Of a stretch of DNA of 64,000 nucleotides, positions 24,831 to 41,229 are shown one piece after another (position 1 is the first letter of the stretch; every line of letters begins with the position of its first letter). The stretch comes from Medicago truncatula (taxonomy: Eukaryota > Streptophyta > Magnoliopsida > Fabales > Fabaceae): positions 17,963,001 through 18,027,000 of the forward strand of contig NC_053047.1 in assembly GCF_003473485.1 (NCBI RefSeq). The letters run 5' to 3'. Below the pieces are notes generated by a model. The model did no database searches. It saw only the letters and a list, made by a program, of their open reading frames with translations, and had not been told where the DNA came from. The position numbers and the translations under genes are program-made.

Positions 24831-27800
24831 TTTTTTTTTTAAACAATAATGCTTATATCATTAATAATCAAAGTTTCAATACAATAGGGTATATGGGAAA
24901 TAAACAACGGGACTAGAAAAAAACGTAGCCTCTCCTGCGAGACTATGAGCAACCACATTTGCTTATCTCCTAGAAAACTTCACCCGATAGTTGTTGAACC
25001 TGGAAGAGAGAAGATTTCGGGAAGTTGTGATGTACCTAATTCAGAGATTTCTTCCCTACCTGAGTAAACGACCTCTTTTCGGGTTTTTGGAATCAACTTC
25101 AAAGTCGATATTGTCGAGTTGCATGTCACTCAACCATTGCAAGGCGTGATAGAGACCCAAAGCTTCACCAATATCAACCGATTAAACACCAATAAAGCTG
25201 ATTGTTTTGGCCAGAAGAAACACGCCACCTTCATCACAAAGATAAATGCAAATATCGATTCTATTACGCTCGTTGGAAAATGCGGCGTCAATATTACACA
25301 TCATTCTAACTTGCACGGGAGGATGCCAACTAACAGGAACAACAGCCGCATCAGCAGCGATTGCATGAGAACCTGATGTACTATGATCATTAGTGTGCGC
25401 AACTTTCCCATTGGCTCAACGGGCATTCGCAAGCTTCCAATATTCACCATGGACCTAGCTCTTTCAACCACCATCACACAAGTTTATGTTTCGTCATCCC
25501 ACACTTTAACATTCCTATGCTTCCAAATGCTCCAAAATAGTGCTGCCATCCTTTGAGAAAGCGTGGCAGATAAAGAATGCAACAATGAGAAGATAGCTTC
25601 AATAGTCGAAGGAGATGTTTCGATTGCATTCTGAATTTTGTGCCACATACCTGTCATAGACCAAACTGGAACAACAAAAGGACATTCATAAAATATGACC
25701 AAAATCATCATGATTAGAGTCACAACTAACACACTAGGTAGGACATTGAATGCCTTTATCAAGAAGTCGAACACAAGTTGGTAAGCAGCCTCAACACATC
25801 CGCTATATCAAATTTTTAACCTTTGGAGGAGATATGAGTTTCCAAATCCCCGACCAATACCCCGGACAATAAAGATGTGATAAATCTACTAACTCGGTAA
25901 CACACAACCGGTAAGCACTACGCACTGAATAACGACCATTCTTTTCAGCTTTCCAAATCATCATATCATGTTGAGCTTGCTCAATTAGAGGTGTGTTGAG
26001 AATTTTAGAAGCTAAGTCATCACTGAAGACTTGTCGAACAGCAGGTTCATTACAACTTTTAACATAAGTATCCAAAAGACAATTTATCGAAGCATTACAA
26101 ACAAAATGAGCTCCTGAAATATTATTGTCAATACACTCACCATTATGCAACGAAGGTTCATCAAGGATAGGAATACAAGTAGTAGAGCCAATACTCCATC
26201 GAGTGCAACCACATATAATAAAACAGGCACGAATACGATTGCGCCACACATAGCTCAGGTTATGACCAACGGTGGCCGTGAGGTATGTTTTGTTGGGGGA
26301 ATAGCGTGCCTTAAAAATACGAGAAATAAGAGACTATGGTTCATTTGGAACTTCCACCCTTGCTTACCTAACATGTCCATATTGAAAGCTGAAAGGTCTT
26401 TAAAACCCATACCTCCTTGAGATTTATGCATAGACAATTTTTCCTAGCTTAACCAATTGATTCTACGATGAGTCGTATGACCTTGACCCCACCAGAAAGA
26501 ATTCATCATTTTTTTAATAGAATATATTAAAGTGGATGGCATTTGAAAAATACTCATGACATAAGACAGAATAGATTGCAAAACGGACTTGATCATAACC
26601 TCGCGCCTTGCCTTCGACAAATATTTTCTAATCCAAGAACTATTTTTTTTTTCAAACCTTGTCTTTAATATAAGAAAAATTCTTTGTTCGATCCCGACTT
26701 ATCATAAATGATAAAACTAAATATTTGTTGGTGCCAAGAACTGATTGGATCCCCAAAATATTAGTGATGGAATTCTTTCGAGCATTCCCTACATTCCAAC
26801 AATAGAAAATTTCATATTTCGGCAAACTAATTGGTTGACCATACGCCACTTTATACATCAATAAAATATTCCTTATTACTTATGCTTGGTCCTCCTCTGC
26901 TATAAAAAAAATAAAAATAAAAATAAAATAAAAAAACAGTCGTCGTAAAAGGGAATATGAGAAACCAGAAGCGCGGTTATGCAAACTCGGGTGCTAATAA
27001 TGCTATTCTTTTCTTCCGCATCGTGGATAAGAGATGAAAATCCATCCGCATAGATAATAAATAAGTATAGGGGATAAGGGGTCCCCTTGCCCGAGACCAC
27101 GCCCCGTGATAATAGGACCTATAGTTTCACCATTAACAAGGACATAATAATCCATAAATTCAACACATAAACTCATCCAATGGATCCATTTGTCATCAAA
27201 CCCCATTTTATCCATGACTTGACAGAGATAGTCCCAATCCATGCGGTCATATGCCTTGCTAACATCCAACTTAATTGCTACATACCCGTCATTCCCCTGG
27301 GTCTTAGTTTTCATAAAGTGAATCGCCTCAATAGCAACCATGGCATTATCAAGTATAGATTGACCTGAAACAAAAGCTAATTGAGAATCGAAAATACAAT
27401 GAGGAAGGACAAGTTCAATCTATTTGCAAGAACTTTAGAAATAAGTTTATAGAGTACATTACAAAGAACAATAGGGCGCAAATCCTTCATACTATGTTGA
27501 ACATTGCCTTTCGGAATAAGCGTGATGTTTATCATGTTCAACTCAGCCGGAAATTGCCCTGTTACCAGCCAAGTACAATATTCTTTGAAAATATCATCGC
27601 TGCAAAGACTCCAAAAGTGTTGATAAAAAACCAGGATTGTAGCCGTCAGGACCCGAAAATTTATCCGGATGCATTGAGAACATCGAAATCTGGAACCTCT
27701 CCTTAGTAAAAGGAGTTGTCAGACTAATATTATCTTGAACAGAAACAACATGTCCATTGACATCTAAAATAGGGGCAACAACTCTATTCTTTTATTGAAA

Positions 27801-28865
27801 CAGCTCAAGAAAATAATTTTATGTAATTTCGTGAATACCTTGATCATTTCTGAATTTATTTCCTTCACCATATTAAGAGAAATAATTTGGTTCACCTTCT
27901 TACGCGAAGCTGCACAAGCAGAAAAGATCTTTGTGTTACGGTCACCATCACGATACCATTGAGCCTTTGCCCTTTGTCGCTAATAAGAATCCTCGTGAGC
28001 CAACAACTTGTTCATACGTTTTATTACCTCTAACAATCGGGTCTGACTGTGAACTGCACCATTGAGCTGAATATTATGCATCTCACAACGAGAATCGGCT
28101 ATATCAATTATTAACTAACGACAATGATCCTTGCTCCAAGAAGAAATGTCCTTTGCGCATGATGCAAGTTTAAGAATGATGTTCTCGTGTGCATACATAT
28201 TCCAAGAATCAGTAACAAGTTCTCAAAAGTCTAATTCGATGTGCCACACATTGTCATAACAAAAATTACAGTGTCAGAGATGAGGTCGAGATATAGGGTT
28301 GCGATTCAGAAGAATCGGGTAATGATCTGATGTCGGTGCTACAAGATTAGCATGAGGAAATAAATTAAACCATGAATTGTTTGCAAATGCTCTATCTAAA
28401 CTTTCTTCCACTACTTAAGGCATACCTAAAATCTTGAACCAAGTAAAGGGATACCCCTCAACCGCGACATCTGATAAACCTGAATCAAGAACAGTCTAAC
28501 GGTAACTATTTATAAACAACTAAGGTTTAGGGGTGCGACCTATTTTCTTGATGTCATCCATAATGTCGTTAAAGTCACCAAAAATACACCAAGGACCTCA
28601 ATTATGACCAAACAAATGACGAAGAAAATCCCACGCAGCACGTCTAACTTCCCCATAAGGATACCCGTAGTATCCGGTGAGTCTCCATAAACCAAGAACA
28701 GAATCAGAAATTGCAACAATAATGTGGTTAGTGGAATAATCTACAAGTTGACAATTAAGTTGCACCAAAATAAAGCAAAATCAGCGCTTCTTTCGATGCA
28801 ATCAAAAGAAAAACAAGAATAAAAACCAAGCATGTTACGAAAAACTTCAATTTTATTTCGGTGGA
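24831..28865 (-). mobile_element. LINE (L1-type non-LTR retrotransposon), degenerate
   Basis: On the minus strand, from right to left: the end of an APE-like endonuclease (FGDFNDIMDDIKKIGRTPKP near 28560, SDHYPILLNRNP near 28330), reverse transcriptase (AIKLDVSKAYDRMDWDYL near 27270, GLGQGDPLSPIL near 27100, an F.DDCFF active-site remnant near 26940), the zf-RVT region (RYSVRSAYRL, PPKVKNLI, 25803-25960), and a plant-type RNase H (24900-25400). The 3' end at 24831 is marked by a T run (an A tail on the minus strand). Many stops and frameshifts make it dead. The 5' end is truncated within the endonuclease. Confidence 0.9.
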
Positions 28866-30640
28866 CATAAACTAATTTAATTGGTTTGGCCATGGTAATT
28901 GTATCAATGGCATCAAATAAGTTTATTTTCTTTTAACATTAGAATAATCGGGTGAAGACTTAGTGGTCTACAAAAGGAACATTCGTTTTATTTTTAAATA
29001 ATGATAACTAAGTAAAACCTAGAAGGTGCAAATTTAAAAAGGCCACTAAAAAAAATATTTTTCTAGGCCCAAGCCCAAAACCCAAACCCTAAAGTTTCTT
29101 TCCTTTCGTTACACTTTCTCTATATAAAGCGCCGTTGCATCTCATTTTTCTCCATTGCTTCTTTGATTTTATGTGTTCTTATTTTCTTAACTATTTTCAA
29201 TATCTTTTTTCTTGTTTCTCCTTATTGATGTATTCTTGAAACATCTAATTTCCTTTGTCAGTCCACCTTCTTTCTTATAGAATTTAGATTTTTGACGTTA
29301 AAATCAGGCATGAGATATTCTTGATATGATAACTTGACCAAACATACTATGTGTTTAATTTCAAGTCAAACCACTTTATCCTCTCCATCAAGCATGTTTT
29401 TTATGACCATTGATGAAGATGAGACTGAACAGGATGATGACGACGATGTTTTGAAAATAAGCATAAATTTCTAGATATCAAATCGACAAAGTACCAAAGG
29501 TATGCAATCAACTTCAAATCCTTAATCTAATTTATGTTTATTTTTCATTATATAAACCGATATGTATATCAGTTTTTTTCCTTTTGTTTTGGATCAACTA
29601 ATTTAATTATGATTTTTTTTTTATATACTTCATATTGTATGAATATATACATATATGAGTTTAAATATTGTAACCCTGAATGAGTTATAACTAACTCATA
29701 TATGATTAGTAGAAAGAAAAAAAAATAGATTATGGACTTTTAACTTCATAATAGTGATAAGTTTTCTTTTCAAAATTTAACATGTTTCTGCACTCTAACA
29801 ATATCCTTTAATAACACATAATTTATGACAATTTTCTAACATTTATATATGAGAGAGAACTTTTACATGTTATAAGAGAAATTTTCCGTTTCAAAAGAAA
29901 AGAAAAAATAAGAGTAAATTTTCTTAGGGGCATAATATATTCAAAGTAAATAGAAGAGTACACGCCTTGAAGAAAAAAAAACACCAAGTTAAATCATATA
30001 AAATTCACATTTATGAAATACACAATAAAATATATTATATTTATTATAATGTATAATTATTATATTTAACAAAGATATGGTTTTTGTCTAATGATTTATT
30101 TGTTTTTTTCACCTGCTCATAAATTTGTGTTTTCAGGAAATTTGAAGTGATCCCGACAATTTTGTTCTTCTTGACTGGTGTTAACCGGAAGGAAAGCAAT
30201 TGATCGAAAAAGACCAGAAAAGGAACAAAGTTTAGCTGAATGGGTAAAACCATTCTTAAGAATATGATATGTGATGCATCACAATCTTATGTTAAACAAC
30301 TGAGATTATATATACTTTAAGGGTAGCTTTTAAGCCAAAACTTGAATTATCTTTCACGATTTTTTGTATAAATTTTATATATAGATTTAATTGATTCATG
30401 TATGTCTATTTGATTTTCAGACTCAATGCTATGAATTGTATCAGTTTCTTAAAATTAATGTACCTTGAGATTATAAAGCTAACCTTTTACCACTGAGCTA
30501 CTATCTCAAGTTGAATCCAAGATGGCGCTTTATATCATTCTTTTACATTCATAAGATGAATCCAATATCCAATTTTTACTATTATTTTTTATATAAATAA
30601 CATTAATCAAATGATTTTCTCTGTGTTTAGATTTTTTTAA
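28866..30640 (+). pseudogene. receptor-like kinase pseudogene, duplicated unit copy 2
   Basis: Parallels 23245-24830 almost throughout. The site II, telo-box and TATA cluster is at 29065-29129. The acidic frame starts at 29349 and is stopped by TAG at 29472. A kinase relic lies at 30137-30262 (LLTGVNRKES..., AEWVKPFL in shifted frames) and retains words lost in copy 1, for example the part corresponding to TGRKAIDRKRPEKEQ. An extra AT-rich segment (29640-30060) is present only here. It is a dead gene fragment. Confidence 0.66.
29065..29129 (+). promoter_or_regulatory. site II, telo-box and TATA cluster, copy 2
   Basis: AGGCCCAAGCCCA (29065-29077), AAACCCTAAA (29084-29093) and TATATAAAG (29121-29129) in the same order as copy 1, with one fewer GCCCA repeat. 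Confidence 0.58.
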
Positions 30641-30800
30641 AAAAAGGTGCTTATAGCATATCATATTAATAATCAAAATTTTAATACAATAAGGTATATG
30701 AAAATAAACAACGGAACTAGCTAGAAACGTAGTCTCTCTTGCGAGACTATGACATTTGTTTTTCTCCTAACAAACTCCACCCGAGAGTTACTTTAAAACC
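30641..30800 (-). mobile_element. LINE 3' stub in duplicated unit copy 2
   Basis: Matches 24835-25000 of the LINE (for example 'aaataaacaacggaactag' against 'aaataaacaacgggactag', and CTCCTGCGAGACTATGA against CTCTTGCGAGACTATGA). It joins the kinase pseudogene at the same place as in copy 1, showing that the LINE was inserted before the duplication. Confidence 0.75.
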
Positions 30801-31322
30801 ATTCGAAAAGAACCTGTAGAACCTAAACAAAACAACCATAAAAAATAACATAACACGAAGTAAGAAGAAAGGACTGAAAAAGATTTTTTATTCTGATTTT
30901 TTTGCTTATGAAAATAGGTACAAAGCAATGTACATCAGTAGTGTCACCCTTGATATTGGTGTTGTCGCAGGCTCGGAAACTCTTCATGTCACCGTGCCAA
31001 ATCAATGTTTCTCCCTCTACCTCGCAGTTTCGAAATCGTTCCCTCTCCTTCTTACATTTTCCATTTCTCTATTTATCTCGTCCTCCTAAAGAACACAAAT
31101 TTCAATTAAATTAGTTTTGTTAATTCTATCTACTTTTTGTTTTGGTTTGTGTGATTGAAAATTGGAATTTGAAAAGCTAACTACATGCAAGTAATTGTTA
31201 CTTCTTATCTGTCTGGTGATTAAAAGATGTAACCTGCAATCAAACACATATAATGGGCATAAAATGGCATGTTCTATAGTTTTGAATTAATTCCCTTGAC
31301 TATTCTATATCTTACTTTTTAA
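30801..31322. other. intergenic, no gene seen
   Basis: AT-rich with short open frames only and no recognised motif. Confidence 0.4.
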
Positions 31323-31411
31323 AAGTTTTACAAGGATGCAAATCAAACCGAAAATTTTATAGGGACGAAAATTGGAAATGATCTATATTATAGGGGTGAA
31401 AAGCACTATTA
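31323..31411. mobile_element. MITE end fragment (inverted match to 32938-33030)
   Basis: The sequence ending in GTGAAAAGCACTATTAACC is the reverse complement of the start at 32938 (GGTTAATAGTGCTTTTCACC) over about 90 bp. It is a terminal inverted repeat without the rest of an element on its left. Confidence 0.7.
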
Positions 31412-31499
31412 ACCCATTTATTTATTGCCTATTTATTATTACTTAGCATTGCCTATAAAAAAAACTATAAGTTATTTCCGCTCAAAAAAATAGTTACTC

Positions 31500-31720
31500 C
31501 TTCTATCTCGAGTTAAGATACTCTTCATTTGTCAAAATAAATTGAGGATATTATTTGAAATGAGATAGACACAAAAAAGAGATAGTGGATATTTTAATTA
31601 AATGGATCCCACCATAATTAATTACTTTGTATTTTTTTTCAAGATTTTATGTGTCTTTATCTCTCCAAATGGAGGAAAGGGAGACAATTGTAAATGGATT
31701 GGATATTGACTCTTCTATCT
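31500..31720. repeat. dispersed repeat also present in SnRK1 intron 1
   Basis: 'gagatagacacaaaa' to 'tctctccaaatgga' (31562-31674) recurs at 35300-35392 with the same internal 'ccaccat(a)attaatta' motif. It is probably an old MITE family. Class was not determined. Confidence 0.5.
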
Positions 31721-31825
31721 CACATTAGGTGTCATATTTGAGTTTTACACTATTATTAAAGAAATTATTAATAGTGTGATTTTAATGATAAAATATGTTT
31801 CATTTACTAAAAACGCCTTATTAAT

Positions 31826-32935
31826 TATAGTTAGGTTTCTGCTATTCTCCCAACATTTTGCTCGCGCCCAGCATAATTTCTAATTATACCCTTACATGAG
31901 TTAAGTCACGCACCACTGGCATGTGTGCGAGTTAACTCACGCAAGTTGGCCGGTGGTCTGTCATCAAGAACACACATTTTTGTGGACGGTGGTCAATGCA
32001 TTTTAATGGTTTTTACACGTTTTTTAAGTTTTTCACGTTTTTTGACCTCATTAAGTGTTATGTTACATTAAACCACCTATAAATACCCCTTCATACTTCC
32101 CTATTTCCTCACAACATATTGCTTTCTCTCCATCCTCACTCTCCCTTAATTTTATTTTTTTTCTTTCAATAGTCTCTTTGGTGGCAAAAGTGAGTAGACT
32201 TCTTGGGGCAAAATAGTGACTAGCCTGCTTGGGGAAAAAGAGACCAACATTTGAGGTAAAATAAAATTTGCTTCTTTTTACCCAAAAACTTTTTACCGTG
32301 GGTGAAAAGATTCTTCTTGGGTATAAAAAGAACTAGATTTAAATTTACCCCAAGTTGATTATGTCTTTTTCCACAAGATGGTTGGTCACTAGTTTGCCCC
32401 CAAGAAGGCTGCTCACTTTTTACCCCAAGAGGGTAAAAAGAAAATAAGTAGATTATTTAGTGAATTCGAATAAATGTATCAATTATTGTATAAATTCTAT
32501 TAATAAAATGAGATGTTGTTATATGTATTAATTTTGTTCATTTCTTTTTATTTATATTTGTTTTTATTTTCTGATTTTGTATTTAATGAATAAATCCGAA
32601 TAAATATTAATTTAGTTCATTTCATTTTATTTATATTTGTATTTATTTAATGAATAAATTCGAATAAATATTTAATTTATGTGAATAAATAATAAAATAA
32701 CATAAATAATATAAATTAGAATAACGTAAATAAATGAATTAGAATATAGTGAACAAATAAATTAGAATAAAGTAAATAAAATAATTTGAATATAGTAAAT
32801 AAATATTTGCAAGACTTAACTTACGCAAATATGTACACTTGCGTTAGTTAATTAACGCAGAAGTAGTTTAAATATTTCAGTTGGACGCGAGCAAAATGTG
32901 TTGGAAGAAAAACAGAAATCTTATAGTTAATGAAA
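31826..32935. mobile_element. foldback element, about 1.1 kb, with inner hairpin
   Basis: The left end (AATTATAGTTAGGTTTCTGC, then CCAACATTTTGCTCGCG) is mirrored by the right end (CGCGAGCAAAATGTGTTGG, then CAGAAATCTTATAGTTAAT). Inside, 32186-32290 folds on 32310-32432: 'gtgagtagacttcttgggg' pairs with 'cccccaagaaggctgctcac'. No coding capacity was seen. A target-site duplication was not determined. Confidence 0.72.
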
Positions 32936-32937
32936 TT

Positions 32938-34325
32938 AGGGTTAATAGTGCTTTTCACCCCTGTAATATAGGTAATTTCTAGTTTTCGCCCCTATAAAAT
33001 TTTCGGTTTGATTTGCATCCTTGTAAAACTTTTTTTTTTTCCGGAAAACACCTCTCCTCCATCCAACTCATCAAATGCGCATATGTGGCGCTGACTTTTT
33101 TTTAATTTTTATTTATTATTAATTGTCTACATCAGATTTTATTTTTTAAAATATTTGAAAATTAATTTTCAAAAATAAAAAAAAATCAGAAAAATATTCA
33201 GATTTATTTCCATAAAATTTAAAAATCGAAAAAAAAAGTTTTTTTTTTTCAAATAATAAAAAAATCAGAAAAAACGATAAGATTTTTTTGAAATATTGGT
33301 TTTTTTTTTAAATTCAAATATTAAAAAATCACAAAAAATTAGAAAAAACAAATTAGAGGTTTTAATAAAAAGTCATGTTTTTTTCCAGAAAAAAAAACAG
33401 CTTTAAAATTTTTTCTACAAAAAAAAATTCTGGAAAATGTTTTATTTTTAAAAATCTGGATACAATTTTTTAAAAAATTTAGAAGAAATTCAATATTTTT
33501 TCTTAAAGATTCTGGAGTTTAATTTTTAAAATAAAAAAAAAAGTTAAATTAGAAAAAACAAGTTCGAAATTTAAAAAAAAAAAGTGATATTTTTTTCTCG
33601 AAAAAAAAAAAACAGTTTTAAAATTTTTTCTACAAAGAAAAAATTCTGAAAAATGTTTTATATTTTAGAATCTGGATACAATTTTTAAAAAAATTTAGAA
33701 GAAATTCAGATTTTTTTTTTCCAGATTTTTCGAATTTTTTTTAAAGATTCTGGAGTTTAATTTTCAAAATAAAGTAAATAGTTAAATTAGAAAAAACAAA
33801 TTCAAAATTTAAAAAAAAAGTTATATTTTTTTCCCGAAATAAAAAATAGTTTTAAAATTTTTTCTACAAAAAAAAATTCTTAAAAATGTTTTATTTTTAA
33901 AAATCTGGATACAAATTTTTTTAAAAATTTTTAAGAAATTCAGATTTTTTTTCGAAAATTTTATTCCAAATTTTTATTAAATCATTTTTGAAATTAAAAT
34001 TTTAGAAAAAAATTATTTTCTTATTTAAAAAAAAAATAAAATATTTGGAAAATATTTTTCGTATTAAAAAAAATCCTGAATTTTTTTATTTTCAAATTTT
34101 TAAAATTTATTTTATTTCTAAATTAATATAAATGAATTTATATTATAATTTTTTTTAAAAAAATGGTCACAAATGCCACATGTAACCTTAGAAAAATAAA
34201 AAATAAAATTAATTATACAATCAGCATGCCACATAAGCATATATGTACAGTCAGCATGCCACATAGTGTACCACGTCAGCAAATATGTACAGTCATATAG
34301 GGAAGGGTGTTTTCCAGAAGAAAAA
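32938..34325. mobile_element. MITE-like element, 3' end lost, AT-rich interior
   Basis: Starts GGTTAATAGTGCTTTTCACC. The inner left-arm words 'ccggaaaacacctctcc' (about 33042) are mirrored near the right side by 'gaagggtgttttccagaag' (about 34303). The outer 90 bp of the right arm is absent there but exists at 31323-31411. The interior includes the tandem AT-rich repeat described separately. Confidence 0.55.
33350..34010. repeat. AT-rich tandem repeat, about 3 units of 215-235 bp
   Basis: The marker 'taaaattttttctacaaa' occurs at about 33404, 33619 and 33853, each followed by 'aaaaattct' and 'atctggatacaa' and preceded by an A-run beginning CCAGAAA, CTCGAAA or CCCGAAA. The units are diverged. 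Confidence 0.75.
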
Positions 34326-34489
34326 AAAAATTATTACAGATGATCTAATTTAAATACAATAAATAGGAGCATGTTACTGGAGGAAAAAAAAAAAAAAAAA
34401 AAGGCAATAATTACCTTACAATATCAATAAAAAAAACACACACACAAAAATTTCCCATTAATACATCACTTTCCCATTTCCCATCGCTT

Positions 34490-34535
34490 TTTCCGGGTTT
34501 CTTCACTGCAACTTCGATTCTCTCTCTAATCGCTG
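34490..34535 (+). other. SnRK1 alpha 5'UTR leader exon (3' end defined)
   Basis: 'ctctctaatcgctg' is followed by the donor GTGAG at 34536. A partner acceptor TTTCCTCTAG ends at 36520, nine bases before the ATG. The same leader and donor recur at 43258-43280 in front of the kinase-less copy, which supports its being transcribed sequence. The transcription start is not visible; the left border given is arbitrary. Confidence 0.6.
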
Positions 34536-36520
34536 GTGAGGATTCGCGCTTTTTTCTTCCTTTTCATTTCTTCATTCTGTTTCACTCTCCGATCTTCATC
34601 AATTCTCGATAATAAATTATTTTATCATTTCGTTTTTTCTATTTCAATTCCAATCTGAATTTGATTTTTTTTCTTAACTAACCTTAAATTGAACCGTGTT
34701 TATTCTGAAATTCACTAAAAAAATTATGTCATTTCTGAATTTTCATTTTTATCTTATGAATTTCTGTATTTTTTGTTAATTGTTATCAAGTGTGTTTTTT
34801 TTGTTATCATTGTTTGTGGATTTTAGGTTAGTGTAGAAAATTTGAGAGAAATTTTGATAATTTATTGTTTTAAACTGTAAATGTTAGCACTTAGTTGTTA
34901 GATTAGTATTTTTCTCCTTTGTTAGAGTTTAGACCAGAACCTCGAACTTTTTAACCCTTAGTTCAAACTAGCTGAGCAACTAACCCATCTGAGAGAAGAT
35001 TGTTTTTGTGGTGGAAAGAAAGTGGCTGTATGAGGTTGTTGGTTTTGATAACGGTGAGGGAGAAGAGAGAGAATAGGGGTTTGTGGAGTTTGGGGATGAA
35101 GGTGAAGTGGCACGTGGGTTTTTTAAGCTTAAGAGGTTGTAGATTAGGGTTGGGAAAACGAGGGAGATGGAGTGGCAGGATTGATCGGGTGAGTGGGCCG
35201 GTGTGTATGAAGGTTTCGAATGGAGGTGCATCGGGTGGTTATTTTGGGAGTTAGGATCGTCTCTAGTTCTCTAAATAAACGGAGGGTTCCATTTAGATAG
35301 AGATAGACACAAAACAGATATTGGGTCCCCCACCATTAATTATTATTTTATTTATTTTTAATGTTTCTTGTGTCTTTTGTCTCTCCAAATGGAAGAAATG
35401 GAGATGATCGTTACCCTCTTTTGGAGGGTGTGGTGGCGGATTGGATGGTTGAGAGGAGGTCTTGGGATTTGGAGACGAAATCTAAGGTGCTGGATTGAGG
35501 GAGCATTGTGGAGGTGTGATTAGGGTTTTGTTAATTGGGCTGAGAAGAAAAGGGAGTGAGAGGTTATAGAAATGAGAATGTTGTGGATGAGTGTGATTGA
35601 AATTGAAAATTGATTTTTGAAAATGAAAGAAAGAGAAATGAGAGTTAATATTATCGAGAGAAGATCTTTTGTAAGTGTGGTGGAAAGGAATTGAGGTAGT
35701 TATCTGAAGTGATGGTTTCTGAGAGCAGGGAAGTAGGGTGGTTAAAGGTGGATCTAAGGTCAAAACCCTAGAGGGTTTTGTGGCATTTATGCGAGAGATG
35801 CTGATAATTTGTATATCAAATTGAATAAAGGCAGCAGACATAACGATTTGTTTGCTATTTTTAACGGTCGGCTGGACTGTTTTACCTTATTAGAATCAAA
35901 ATGAGCTATTAGGACTGTGGTCTTTCAATAGCTGCCAATAACGCATGCCTTGCTTGAACTAGAAACGCTTGCCAAAGATCCCACCGCGGGCACGCTCATA
36001 ACTTAAAGGGACAACACCTCAATGCGTTACTTTCAGTCTTTGGCCTATTTGATGCGCCGGTTTCCTCTTTTGTACACCGACTAAATAATAGGAACAAATA
36101 TATTTCTCTAGCTGTGCACCAAATGCTGGCAACTGAGAAGATATTTTCCATGAAATCAACATGGGACTAACATTGTGATTATCATCATTGCTGTTTGCAT
36201 CCAATTATATACATTAAGGTAGTCAAAGTTAAAATATTCCCTTAACTCAATAAAGTAAATCTTAATTGTGTTTTAAAATATGGTAATGACTTATCACTTA
36301 TTATTTAGAGGAAAATTATGCTGTGGACTCTAATTAAATTTGTTCAAATGTTATAACATCTGTTGTAATTTTTTAATCGCTTTGCATATGATACCATCAT
36401 TTATTTATTTGATTTCATTGCCAATGGATGCTTCAATCTGTTTTGTATATGTGCATCCATTTCCATATACTTTAATGAGAATGAGTTTCATATAGTATTT
36501 TTTTTTTTATTTTCCTCTAG
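34536..36520 (+). other. 5'UTR intron of SnRK1 alpha (1,985 bp)
   Basis: A predicted leader intron with GT...AG borders. It contains a copy of the dispersed repeat at 35300-35392 and only low-complexity open frames. Long leader introns are common in plant kinase genes and can raise expression. Whether this one does is unknown. Confidence 0.55.
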
Positions 36521-36526
36521 ATTTGA

Positions 36527-40925
<4,399 letters not shown>

Positions 40926-41229
40926 TGCAAAGATAGTACACTCACATGGGGGGACTTCAGAATAAGCTTATGGTGTACATATAAATCCCCTATCAGAATG
41001 GGTGGACCTTATGCTTGTATTTTTTAGTGTATACATACCCCCAGTTTTTAATTATTTAGGTGATCATATATTTACGAGGCGAGCGTAAATATGGTATTCT
41101 CTTCCCTTTTCGCAGTGAATTGAGTTTTTTTCAATCCTGTGAAACTCTGGGAATTTTATGGAAGAAACATCCCCCAACAGATACAGTTATTTATGGTATT
41201 GAATCTAATGTTTCAACTGATTATTTTAA
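40926..41229 (+). other. SnRK1 3' flank
   Basis: Presumed 3'UTR and downstream sequence up to the foldback element. No recognisable further coding. Confidence 0.4.

Noticed and set aside
25119..25376. 85-codon plus-strand frame
   Set aside because: It is antisense to the RNase H region of the LINE.
34980..35254. Open frames on both strands inside SnRK1 intron 1
   Set aside because: Low-complexity composition (Ser/Pro on one strand, Gly/Arg on the other) within a spliced leader intron.
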